DNA of 37,491 nucleotides from the NCBI RefSeq assembly GCF_026586795.1, contig NZ_JAPFGY010000032.1, positions 1-37,491 on the forward strand. Reading direction: 5' to 3'. Position numbers and translations under genes: made by a program. Position 1 is the stretch's first letter. Each line of letters starts with the position of its first letter. Source of the stretch: Erythrobacter sp. WG (lineage in GTDB: Bacteria; Pseudomonadota; Alphaproteobacteria; Sphingomonadales; Sphingomonadaceae). The notes beneath the pieces were generated by a model. It did not search any database. It was not told the origin of the DNA and saw only the letters and a list, made by a program, of their open reading frames with translations. Below, piece after piece: positions 1 to 5,762 of the stretch.

Positions 1-136
1 TGACCGAGACCTCGACGATGGCGTCGACGATCGCCTGCATCCGGCCCGCATCGCGGTAGGCGAGCAGGCGTGCGGCGGGTTCGGCGGCTTCGGCGGCGGC
101 GCGTCGGGCGGCGGCGGCGCTTCGGGAGGCTGGTGA
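1..136 (+). CDS. TPM-domain protein, C-terminal end only (partial)
   Basis: The reading frame is open from base 2 to a TGA at 134-136, and the start lies outside the window. The 44 visible residues end in a glycine-rich tail with the pattern GGFGGFGGGASGGGGASGGW. A Gly/Ser tail ending in GASGGW is the usual end of YgcG-type TPM-domain proteins (PF04536), which have an exported TPM domain, one membrane helix and a glycine-rich C-terminus. The next gene, 3 bases downstream on the same strand, is a second TPM-like protein, which supports the call because the two are often paired. The TPM domain itself is not visible, so the call rests on the tail and the neighbour. Confidence 0.7.
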   Translation, partial: DRDLDDGVDDRLHPARIAVGEQACGGFGGFGGGASGGGGASGGW

Positions 137-139
137 GCG

Positions 140-814
140 ATGGCCCTCATGGATGATGCCGGTCGCGACCTCGTCAGCGCGGCGGTGACCGAGGCGGAAA
201 GCGCGACCTCGGGCGAGATCGTCACCGTTCTCGCCGAGGCGTCGGACGGCTATACCGACGTCGCCCTCTTGTGGGCGGCAGGCGCGGCCTTCACCGCGAT
301 GAGCGTGTTCGCAGCCTTTCCCGAACCCTTCCTCGACACCTGGGACGCGCTGTTCGCCGGCTGGGGCCACCAGTGGACGACGGGCGAGCTTGCCAGCATG
401 GTGATCGCGCTGGGGCTGCTCAAGTTCCTGGGCGTGATGCTCGTCCAGCAATGGGCGCCGCTCAAGTTCGCGCTGATCCCCGGGCCGGTGAAGACCGTGC
501 GCGTCCACGATCAGGCGGTGCGCCAGTTCAAGGTGGGTGCGCGAGGCCGCACCACCGGGCACACCGGCGTGCTCATCTACCTCTCGATGCGCGAGCACCG
601 CGCCGAGATCGTGGCGGACGAGAGCATCGCGGCGAAGGTGCCGGCCGAGGTGTGGGGCGAGGCGATGGGCGATATGCTCGCGCACATCGCCAAGGGGCGC
701 GTCGCCGAAGGGCTCGCTGTCGGCATCCGCGATGTCGGCCACGTGCTTGCCGAACATTTCCCGCGCGGGGCGGACGACGTCAACGAACTGCCCGACCGGC
801 TGATCGAGCTCTGA
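140..814 (+). CDS. TPM-domain membrane protein
   Basis: This is a 224-residue protein. The N-terminal stretch (about residues 8-38) has the SGEIVTVLAEASDGYTDVALL pattern typical of TPM domains, a fold linked to phosphatase-like proteins and photosystem II repair in plants; the bacterial role is unclear. Two hydrophobic segments (about 40-60 and 85-105) flank a short loop and form a helical hairpin in the inner membrane. A second conserved part follows, with TGHTGVLIYLSMREHRAEIVAD (about 134-155), as in the membrane-embedded form of the family. The start ATG at 140 has a GGGAGG about 10 bases upstream. It follows the stop of the partial TPM gene by 3 bases, so the two are almost certainly co-transcribed. 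The exact role is unknown. Confidence 0.85.
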   Translation: MALMDDAGRDLVSAAVTEAESATSGEIVTVLAEASDGYTDVALLWAAGAAFTAMSVFAAFPEPFLDTWDALFAGWGHQWTTGELASMVIALGLLKFLGVMLVQQWAPLKFALIPGPVKTVRVHDQAVRQFKVGARGRTTGHTGVLIYLSMREHRAEIVADESIAAKVPAEVWGEAMGDMLAHIAKGRVAEGLAVGIRDVGHVLAEHFPRGADDVNELPDRLIEL

Positions 815-886
815 GCAAATACGGTCTTGACCCAAGGGGTCCGAGCCTGTCGAACGGCCGCCTCACGCTGCTGCACGGAGCCCCCC

Positions 887-1447
887 TTGGAACGAGACCG
901 CGACGCCGACCTGCCCGAAGAGGTGATGTGGGAGGGGCGCTTCATCACCGCCAAGCGGCGGGGACGCTGGGAATATGTCGGCCGCGCGCGCGGCATCAGG
1001 GCGGCCGCGATCATCGCGCTCGACGAGGACCCGGACGGCACCCGGCACGTGGTGCTCGTCAGCCAGTTTCGCGTGCCGCTGGGCCGTTTCAGCCTCGAGA
1101 TCCCCGCAGGCCTCGTCGGTGACGATGCGGGCGGCGAAGGCGAGGACGCCGCCGCCGCCGCCGCGCGCGAGCTGGAGGAGGAAACCGGCTACCGCGCGGG
1201 CAAGCTCGAGGTGCTGGGCGAATTCTATTCCTCCCCCGGCATGGTTTCGGAGGCCTTCACGCTGCTCAAGGCGACCGAGCTCGAACGCGTCGGCGAAGGC
1301 GGTGGGACGGAAGGGGAGAGCATCACCGTCCACCGGGTTGCCTTGCGCGACCTCATGCGCTTTGTGGCCGAGTGGCGGCGCGCGGGGCACGCGGTCGACG
1401 TGCGGATCGCGATGCTGCTGACGCCGGGATTTCTGGGAGAGGGATGA
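887..1447 (+). CDS. NUDIX hydrolase, probable ADP-ribose pyrophosphatase type
   Basis: A NUDIX box is clear: E, six alanines, then RELEEETGY, matching E-x7-R-E-U-x-E-E-x-G-U (about residues 92-110), the metal and pyrophosphate site. The spacing before the first Glu is slightly longer than the standard G-x5-E. The preceding LVSQFRVPLGRFSLEIPAGL segment is typical of ADP-ribose pyrophosphatase-like enzymes, which cleave nucleoside diphosphates linked to another group. I chose the TTG at 887 because GGAG at 877-880 sits at ideal spacing; an in-frame ATG at 926 would remove 13 residues, and an ATG at 827 lacks a ribosome site. The product is 186 aa. The SDR gene starts 4 bases after the stop, so they are probably translated together. 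Substrate cannot be read from the sequence. Confidence 0.85.
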   Translation: MERDRDADLPEEVMWEGRFITAKRRGRWEYVGRARGIRAAAIIALDEDPDGTRHVVLVSQFRVPLGRFSLEIPAGLVGDDAGGEGEDAAAAAARELEEETGYRAGKLEVLGEFYSSPGMVSEAFTLLKATELERVGEGGGTEGESITVHRVALRDLMRFVAEWRRAGHAVDVRIAMLLTPGFLGEG

Positions 1448-1451
1448 GATT

Positions 1452-2234
1452 ATGGCAGGACGTGTAGCGGGCAAGCTGGCTCTGGTGACGGGCGGCGCGC
1501 AAGGCCTCGGCCGCGCGCATTGCATCCGGCTCGCGCAGGAAGGCGCGCGGGTGCTGGCGACCGACATCAACGGTGCGGGCGCCGAGGAGACCGCCGCGAT
1601 CATCAATGCCGAGCTCGGCGAAGGCACCGCCTTTGCAATCGCGCATGATGTGACCAAGCCCGACCAGTGGGAAGCCGCCGTGGACGCCGCGCGGGAGAAG
1701 CTCGGTGGATTGAACGTCCTCGTCAACAATGCCGGGATCGGGGTTCCGGGCAACATCGAGGCCTGCGACTTCGGCGACTGGCAGCGCTGCTTCGACATCA
1801 ACGTCAACTCGATCTTCCACGGCTGCCAGAAGGCGCTCCCCCTGATGCGCGAGCACGCGCCGGGATCGATCATCAACATCTCGTCGATCGCGGGGTTGAT
1901 CGCGAGCGACACCATGCCCGCCTACAACGCCAGCAAGGCGGCGGTGTGGATGCTGTCGAAGTCGATCGCGCTCCACTGCGCGAAGAAGGGGATGCAGATC
2001 CGCTGCAACTCGGTCCACCCGACCTTTGTCGACACGCCGATCCTCGATGGGACGGCGAAGGCGCACGCGCTCGACAAGGACGTGCTGATGGAAAAGCTCG
2101 CGCGGCAGATCCCGCTCAAGTTCGTCGGCGAGCCCAACGACATCGCCAACGCGGTGCTCTACCTCGCCAGCGACGAGAGCCGCTTCATGACCGGCGCTGA
2201 ATTGAAACTCGACGGCGGCATCAGCGCGATGTGA
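1452..2234 (+). CDS. SDR-family NAD(P)-dependent oxidoreductase
   Basis: This 260-residue protein is a classical short-chain dehydrogenase. The Rossmann motif TGGAQGLGRAH is at about residues 14-24, an Asp near the end of strand 2 (ATDIN) favours NAD over NADP, NNAG is at about 92-95, the catalytic Ser is in INISSIAG (about 142), and the catalytic Tyr/Lys are in YNASK (about 157-161). The C-terminus DGGISAM is usual for the family. The sequence resembles the 3-beta-hydroxysteroid or cyclic-alcohol dehydrogenase group, but substrate cannot be assigned. It starts 4 bases after the NUDIX gene, with a GAGGGATGAG stretch as ribosome site. No strong terminator serves this strand: the hairpin just after the stop is built for the opposite strand. 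Confidence 0.92.
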   Translation: MAGRVAGKLALVTGGAQGLGRAHCIRLAQEGARVLATDINGAGAEETAAIINAELGEGTAFAIAHDVTKPDQWEAAVDAAREKLGGLNVLVNNAGIGVPGNIEACDFGDWQRCFDINVNSIFHGCQKALPLMREHAPGSIINISSIAGLIASDTMPAYNASKAAVWMLSKSIALHCAKKGMQIRCNSVHPTFVDTPILDGTAKAHALDKDVLMEKLARQIPLKFVGEPNDIANAVLYLASDESRFMTGAELKLDGGISAM

Positions 2235-2243
2235 GCAAAAAAG

Positions 2244-2264
2244 AAGGGGCCGATGTGGCCCCTT
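2244..2264 (-). terminator. Rho-independent terminator of the pspC operon
   Basis: A perfect hairpin has 8-bp arms (AAGGGGCC / GGCCCCTT) and a 5-base loop. Read on the minus strand it is followed by CTTTTTT, a proper U-tract. Read on the plus strand it is followed by CCCGG, so it is a poor terminator for the SDR gene. It lies 62 bases beyond the pspC stop. Confidence 0.85.
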
Positions 2265-2326
2265 CCCGGTTTCATCGATCAGGTGCAGCGGCCCGATAAC
2301 CGGGAACCGCTTATGAAGCGCTGCAC

Positions 2327-2542
2327 TCAATCCGCGATCAGCGCGACCGCGAGGTAGATCAGGATCGGGCTGCCGAAGCCCAGCAGGGTGGCGAGCACGA
2401 AGGCGATGCGCACCAGCATGGTGTCGATGCCGAAGTAGTTGCCGATCCCGGCGCACACCCCGAAGATCTTGCCGCTCTGCTTGTCGAGGCGGAAGCTGCG
2501 GCTGGGGGGCTTGCCGCCGGGCTGGCCCATGATGTCGTTCAT
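2327..2542 (-). CDS. pspC: PspC-domain envelope stress protein
   Basis: The 71-residue product holds one PspC domain (PF04024). A basic N-terminal part (FRLDKQSGKIFGVCAGIGNYF, from about residue 17) with the hallmark GVCAGIG is followed by a long hydrophobic stretch (about 43-68). PspC of the phage-shock system senses inner membrane damage with PspB and recruits PspA. This version is short, with one or two close membrane segments and no leucine-zipper extension, like minimal PspC proteins in alphaproteobacteria. The ATG at 2542 has AGGAGA upstream (2552-2557). It is the last gene of a three-gene run after two 37-residue membrane proteins and is followed by a terminator. pspA, pspB and pspF are not in this window, so the link to a full Psp response is inferred from the domain and the sigma-54 promoter. 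Confidence 0.9.
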   Translation of the reverse strand: MNDIMGQPGGKPPSRSFRLDKQSGKIFGVCAGIGNYFGIDTMLVRIAFVLATLLGFGSPILIYLAVALIAD

Positions 2543-2568
2543 CTGGTCGGTTCTCCTGGTTGCGGCGA

Positions 2569-2682
2569 TCAGGCCATCAGGCCGGGCGTGGCGGGGACGA
2601 TCGCGTAGGCGAAGCTCGCCACCGTGAAGATCACCGCGAAGGCGGCGGAAGCGAGGCGGGCGGTGGTGTCGGTCGAGAACAT
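2569..2682 (-). CDS. 37-residue membrane microprotein (copy 2)
   Basis: A 37-codon frame begins with ATG at 2682, preceded by AAGGAA, and ends with TGA at 2569-2571. The product starts MFSTDTTARLASAAF and ends YAIVPATPGLMA, with a single hydrophobic span at about residues 10-29. It is a paralogue of the frame just upstream (2722-2835): both are exactly 37 residues and share 18 identical positions, including M-F-x-T-x-T, R-L, A-A-F, A-Y-A-I-x-P-A-x-P and a final Ala. Retained length, shared residues and a ribosome site for each argue that both are real. It ends 26 bases before pspC. I do not recognise a named family; function is unknown, perhaps an accessory of PspC in the inner membrane. Confidence 0.75.
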   Translation of the reverse strand: MFSTDTTARLASAAFAVIFTVASFAYAIVPATPGLMA

Positions 2683-2721
2683 GGCGTGGTTCCTTGTCGT
2701 TTGGGTGAGCGTGGAGGCTGA

Positions 2722-2835
2722 TCAGGCGAGAAGGGTGGGGCTGGCGGGGATGATCGCGTAGGCGAGGACACCGGCCGAAAGCACGATCGAGAAGGCGGCG
2801 GCGAAGAGGCGGTTGGCGGTTTCGGTGGCGAACAT
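2722..2835 (-). CDS. 37-residue membrane microprotein (copy 1)
   Basis: A 37-codon frame begins with ATG at 2835, with a strong AAGGAGA ribosome site 7-8 bases upstream, and ends with TGA at 2722-2724. The product starts MFATETANRLFAAAFS and ends YAIIPASPTLLA, with one hydrophobic helix at about residues 10-30 and a Pro-rich C-terminus. It is the first gene after the sigma-54-like promoter and is paralogous to the next frame, with about half of the residues identical and most others conservative. It is too short for many gene callers. The helix and lack of a signal cleavage site suggest an inner membrane protein. Function is unknown; the context suggests a role in envelope stress. Confidence 0.75.
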   Translation of the reverse strand: MFATETANRLFAAAFSIVLSAGVLAYAIIPASPTLLA

Positions 2836-2895
2836 CTGAGGTCTCCTTGAAGGTCTGTCTGGTGTTTCCCGGGACCATCCCGGGGATGCCGGATA

Positions 2896-2914
2896 CTTTG
2901 CAGGAGCCGTGCCA
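2896..2914 (-). promoter_or_regulatory. Sigma-54 (RpoN) type -24/-12 promoter for the microprotein-pspC operon
   Basis: On the minus strand the sequence reads TTGGCACG, GCTC, CTGCAAAG. It matches the sigma-54 consensus YTGGCACG-N4-TTGCW with one mismatch (C for the first T of the -12 block). The invariant GG (2913-2912) and GC (2901-2900) are separated by exactly 10 bases, as sigma-54 requires. Transcription would begin near 2888, giving a leader of about 50 bases before the ATG at 2835. In E. coli the psp genes are driven by sigma-54 with the activator PspF, which fits a promoter in front of a PspC operon. Confidence 0.7.
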
Positions 2915-2987
2915 AACTCGAAAAATGGCTGATTTCGGCCATTCCATTCCTTTCACCCTGCAAACATCCGGTTCAGCAAAGCGAAAG

Positions 2988-3006
2988 CTTGGGAAAATTT
3001 CCCAAG
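2988..3006. promoter_or_regulatory. Perfect 19-bp palindrome, possible activator or repressor site
   Basis: CTTGGGAAAATTTCCCAAG has perfect 9-bp arms around a single central base. It is AT-rich in the middle in a high-GC region. Its centre is about 110 bp upstream of the expected sigma-54 transcription start on the minus strand, the distance at which sigma-54 activators usually bind. It is also about 80 bp upstream of recF on the plus strand, so it could serve either gene. The binding protein is not known. Confidence 0.45.
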
Positions 3007-3077
3007 GGTTGGCGGCAGCCATTTCGCCGCCCTCCCACTGGCCAAAGCGCCCCCCTCCCGCTACCCCCCACGCCGCC

Positions 3078-4166
3078 ATGGGCCTCTCCCGCATCACCCT
3101 CGAAAACTTCCGCAACCACGCCGCGACAAGCCTGGCGGACACGGCGCATTTCAACCTGCTGGTGGGCGAGAACGGCGCGGGGAAGACCAACCTGCTCGAG
3201 GCGCTCTCGCTGCTCGGCCCCGGTCGGGGCCTCAGGCGCGCGAACCTCGCCGACCTGCCCCGCCGCGCGGTGCCCGGCGATCCGCCGGCGCCCTTCGCGA
3301 TCGGGGCGAGCCTCAGCGAGGCGGGCGCCATGTCCGCCCGGATCGGCACCTATACCGAAGCCGGCCAGCCGGGGCGCCGGCTGGTGCGGATCAACGGCGC
3401 GGCCGCGAGCGCCGCGAGCCTTGCCGAATGGCTCGCCCTGTCATGGCTCACGCCCGCCATGGACGGCCTGTTCACCGACAGCGCGGGCGCGCGGCGGCGG
3501 TTCATGGACCGCATGGCGCTCGCCATCGCGCCGGATCATGCGCAGCGGGTGAATGCGCTCGAACGCGCCTTGCGCGAGCGGGGCAAGCTGCTGGAGAACC
3601 GCTCCGATCCCCGCTGGCTCGACGCGGTGGAAGCCCAGGCCGCCGAGCACGGCGCCGCCGTCGCCCGCACCCGCGCCGATCTCGTCCTCCGGCTCGCGGA
3701 CGAGCTTTCCGCCCTGCCGCCAGAGCCCTTTGCCCGGCCCGCCCTCGCCTACCGCCACGGCGGGCCGACCGACGAGACCGCCTTGCGCGCCGAACTCGCC
3801 CGCGCCCGGACCCGTGACCGCGCAGCGGGCCGGGCTCTCTCAGGCCCGCAACGCGACGAATTGCTGGTCACCATGGCCTCCACCCGCCAGCCCGCCGCCG
3901 CCTGTTCGACCGGCGAGCAGAAGGCGATGCTGATCGCCATCACCCTCGCCCACGGCATCCTCGCCGCCGCCGGGCGGCCTTCGGTGCTGCTGCTCGACGA
4001 GGTCGCCGCCCACCTCGATCCGCTGCGCCGCACCGAACTGTTCCGGCGCCTGCGCGAAGGCCGCGCGCAAGTGTGGATGACCGGCACCGAACTCGCCCCC
4101 TTCGAGGCGATCCGCGCCGAAGCGGCGATCTGGCGCGTCTCGGGTGGCGGGGTGGAGCGGGTCTAG
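3078..4166 (+). CDS. recF: DNA replication and repair protein RecF
   Basis: This 362-residue protein has the usual RecF length. RecF is an SMC/ABC-like ATPase that binds gapped DNA and, with RecO and RecR, loads RecA at single-strand gaps. The N-terminus MGLSRITLENFRNH is typical, Walker A is GENGAGKT (residues 30-37), the signature-like STGEQKAMLIAITLAHG lies near residue 275, and Walker B is VLLLDEVAAHLD near 310. The frame is open for another 77 codons upstream, but the ATG at 3078 gives the family N-terminus. There is no strong ribosome site in front of it. It is not next to dnaA-dnaN-gyrB here, which is common in alphaproteobacteria. A 66-base inverted repeat follows the gene. Confidence 0.95.
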   Translation: MGLSRITLENFRNHAATSLADTAHFNLLVGENGAGKTNLLEALSLLGPGRGLRRANLADLPRRAVPGDPPAPFAIGASLSEAGAMSARIGTYTEAGQPGRRLVRINGAAASAASLAEWLALSWLTPAMDGLFTDSAGARRRFMDRMALAIAPDHAQRVNALERALRERGKLLENRSDPRWLDAVEAQAAEHGAAVARTRADLVLRLADELSALPPEPFARPALAYRHGGPTDETALRAELARARTRDRAAGRALSGPQRDELLVTMASTRQPAAACSTGEQKAMLIAITLAHGILAAAGRPSVLLLDEVAAHLDPLRRTELFRRLREGRAQVWMTGTELAPFEAIRAEAAIWRVSGGGVERV

Positions 4167-4195
4167 AGATTGAGGCTATCGGCCTGACCCTTGAA

Positions 4196-4261
4196 CCGTT
4201 CGCCTCGAGCGAAGTCGAGAGGCCGGTCTGGGATGTCTCGACTGCGCTCGACACGAACGGG
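4196..4261. repeat. Intergenic inverted repeat (sphingomonad-type palindrome)
   Basis: The arms CCGTTCGCCTCGAGCGAAGT and its partner (reverse complement CCGTTCGTGTCGAGCGCAGT) match at all but about three positions, separated by about 18 bases, with TCGAGA continuing each arm. Sequences of the form TCGAGCGAAGTCGAGA are scattered in sphingomonad genomes as intergenic palindromes; this statement is from general knowledge. It lies between the convergent recF and tesA-like genes and could act as a bidirectional hairpin. Confidence 0.7.
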
Positions 4262-4287
4262 GATAATGCCCGCGGTCGGGACTCTCC

Positions 4288-5007
4288 TCACTCCTTCGGC
4301 AGCGCCCCTTCGACCGTCGGCAGGGTCGAGGCGACCAGCCGCTCGATGCCCTCGGCGGTGGGGTGGATGCGGTCCTGCTGGAATAGGGCCGGCTCGCGGT
4401 AAATGTCCTCCAGCCAGAAGGGGATCAGCGTCGCACCATATTCCTTGGCGAGATCGCGGTAGATCGCATCGAAGCGTGCCTGGAACTCGGGCCCGTAATT
4501 GGGGGGTGAGCGCATCCCCATCAGCAGCACCGGCACGCCCGCCTTCTTGAGGATCGCCAGCATCTTGCCGAGGTTCGCCTTGGTCTCCTCAGGCGAAATG
4601 CCGCGCAACAGGTCGTTGCCGCCCAGTTCGAGGATGAACAGCGCGGGCGGCGTCTCCTTCTGCGCGGCGAGCGTGAATTCGATGCGATTGAGGCCCGCCG
4701 CGGTGGTATCGCCCGAGACCCCGGCGTTCACCACCTCGGCATTGATGCCCCTGGCCCGGAGCGCGCCCTCCAGCTTTTCGGGGTAGGCATCGCGCGGGTC
4801 GAGGCCATAGCCCGCGAACAGGCTGTCACCGAAGGCGATGATCCGCCGCTCTGGACCCATCACCGGGATCGCCGGGAGTGTGGGCTGGCCATCCTCGGCG
4901 ATCCCGCCCGGGGGCACGCTCGCTTCCTCCGCCTCTCCGCCGCAGCCCGCCAGCGCCAGCATGAGGCCCGCGGCCAGAGCAATATTCGACCAAGTGCGCT
5001 TGTGCAT
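4288..5007 (-). CDS. SGNH/GDSL-hydrolase lipoprotein, TesA-like arylesterase
   Basis: The 239-residue protein has a lipoprotein signal (LALAGC, Cys22), so it is probably membrane-anchored in the periplasm. The SGNH blocks are present: AFGDSLFAGYG with nucleophile Ser62, NAGVSGDTT with Gly99, LELGGNDLL with Asn131, and DRIHPTAEG with Asp212 and His215. It belongs to the TesA/lysophospholipase L1/arylesterase group that hydrolyses acyl esters. I chose the ATG at 5007 because GGAAGG lies about 8 bases upstream and the signal peptide starts directly; the frame runs upstream to 5073 and would overlap the next gene. It is divergent from an ABC pair of the YbbA-YbbP type, the same arrangement as tesA-ybbA-ybbP in E. 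coli. Natural substrate is unknown. Confidence 0.92.
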   Translation of the reverse strand: MHKRTWSNIALAAGLMLALAGCGGEAEEASVPPGGIAEDGQPTLPAIPVMGPERRIIAFGDSLFAGYGLDPRDAYPEKLEGALRARGINAEVVNAGVSGDTTAAGLNRIEFTLAAQKETPPALFILELGGNDLLRGISPEETKANLGKMLAILKKAGVPVLLMGMRSPPNYGPEFQARFDAIYRDLAKEYGATLIPFWLEDIYREPALFQQDRIHPTAEGIERLVASTLPTVEGALPKE

Positions 5008-5066
5008 CCGCGAGCCTTCCATACCTGTAGCTTGTTGCAAATTGCCACCTATGCCATCGGAAAGCC

Positions 5067-5762
5067 GTGACAAGCCCCTCTCTCGCGATCAGCGCCCGCA
5101 ATCTCACCCTCACCCTCGGCAGCAATGCCGCGCCGGTCACGATCCTGCGCGGGATCGATCTTGACGTGCAGCGCGGCGAGGTGGTCGCCCTGCTCGGCCC
5201 TTCGGGATCGGGCAAGAGCTCGCTGATGGCGGTGCTTTCCGGCCTCGAACGCGCGAGCGGCGGGAGCCTCACCGTGGCGGGCGCGGATTTCACCAGCCTC
5301 GACGAAGACGGGCTTGCCGCCGCGCGGCGGGGGCGGATCGGGATCGTGCTCCAGGCCTTCCACCTCCTGCCCACGATGACGGCGGCCGAGAACGTCGCGA
5401 CGCCGATGGAGCTTGCCGGGATGGCCGACGCCGCGCCGCGCGCCATCGCCGAGCTTCAGGCGGTCGGCCTCGGCCACCGCACCGGCCACTACCCCACCCA
5501 GCTTTCGGGCGGCGAGCAGCAGCGTGTCGCCATCGCGCGGGCCACCGCGCCGCGCCCCGACCTCATCTTCGCCGACGAGCCGACCGGCAACCTCGATGCC
5601 GCGACTGGGGACGAGATCGTCGACCTGCTGCTTGCGCGCCGCGCCGAGACCGGGGCGACGCTGCTCGTCATCACCCATGACGCGCGGCTCGCTGCGCGCT
5701 GCGAGCGGGTGCTGACCATGGCCGACGGCGTGATCGTCTCCGACACGCGGGGCGCGGCCTGA
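5067..5762 (+). CDS. ABC transporter ATP-binding protein, YbbA/LolD-like
   Basis: This 231-residue ABC ATPase has Walker A GPSGSGKSS (residues 44-52), a Q-loop in GIVLQAFHLLP (about 91-101), signature LSGGEQQRVAIARA (about 141-154), Walker B LIFADEPTGNLD and an H-loop in VITHD. The DEPTGNLD form is typical of the MacB/LolD/YbbA group, which moves lipids, lipoproteins or toxic compounds by a mechanotransmission permease. Start is GTG at 5067 with GGAAAG close upstream. Its stop overlaps the start of the next gene by one base (TGATG), so the pair is co-translated. The divergent neighbour is the TesA-like esterase; the common interval holds both promoters in about 60 bases. Confidence 0.92.
   Translation: MTSPSLAISARNLTLTLGSNAAPVTILRGIDLDVQRGEVVALLGPSGSGKSSLMAVLSGLERASGGSLTVAGADFTSLDEDGLAAARRGRIGIVLQAFHLLPTMTAAENVATPMELAGMADAAPRAIAELQAVGLGHRTGHYPTQLSGGEQQRVAIARATAPRPDLIFADEPTGNLDAATGDEIVDLLLARRAETGATLLVITHDARLAARCERVLTMADGVIVSDTRGAA

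Noticed and set aside
2847..3077. 77-codon N-terminal extension of recF
   Set aside because: The extension crosses the sigma-54 promoter and the palindrome and does not resemble RecF; the ATG at 3078 gives the standard N-terminus.
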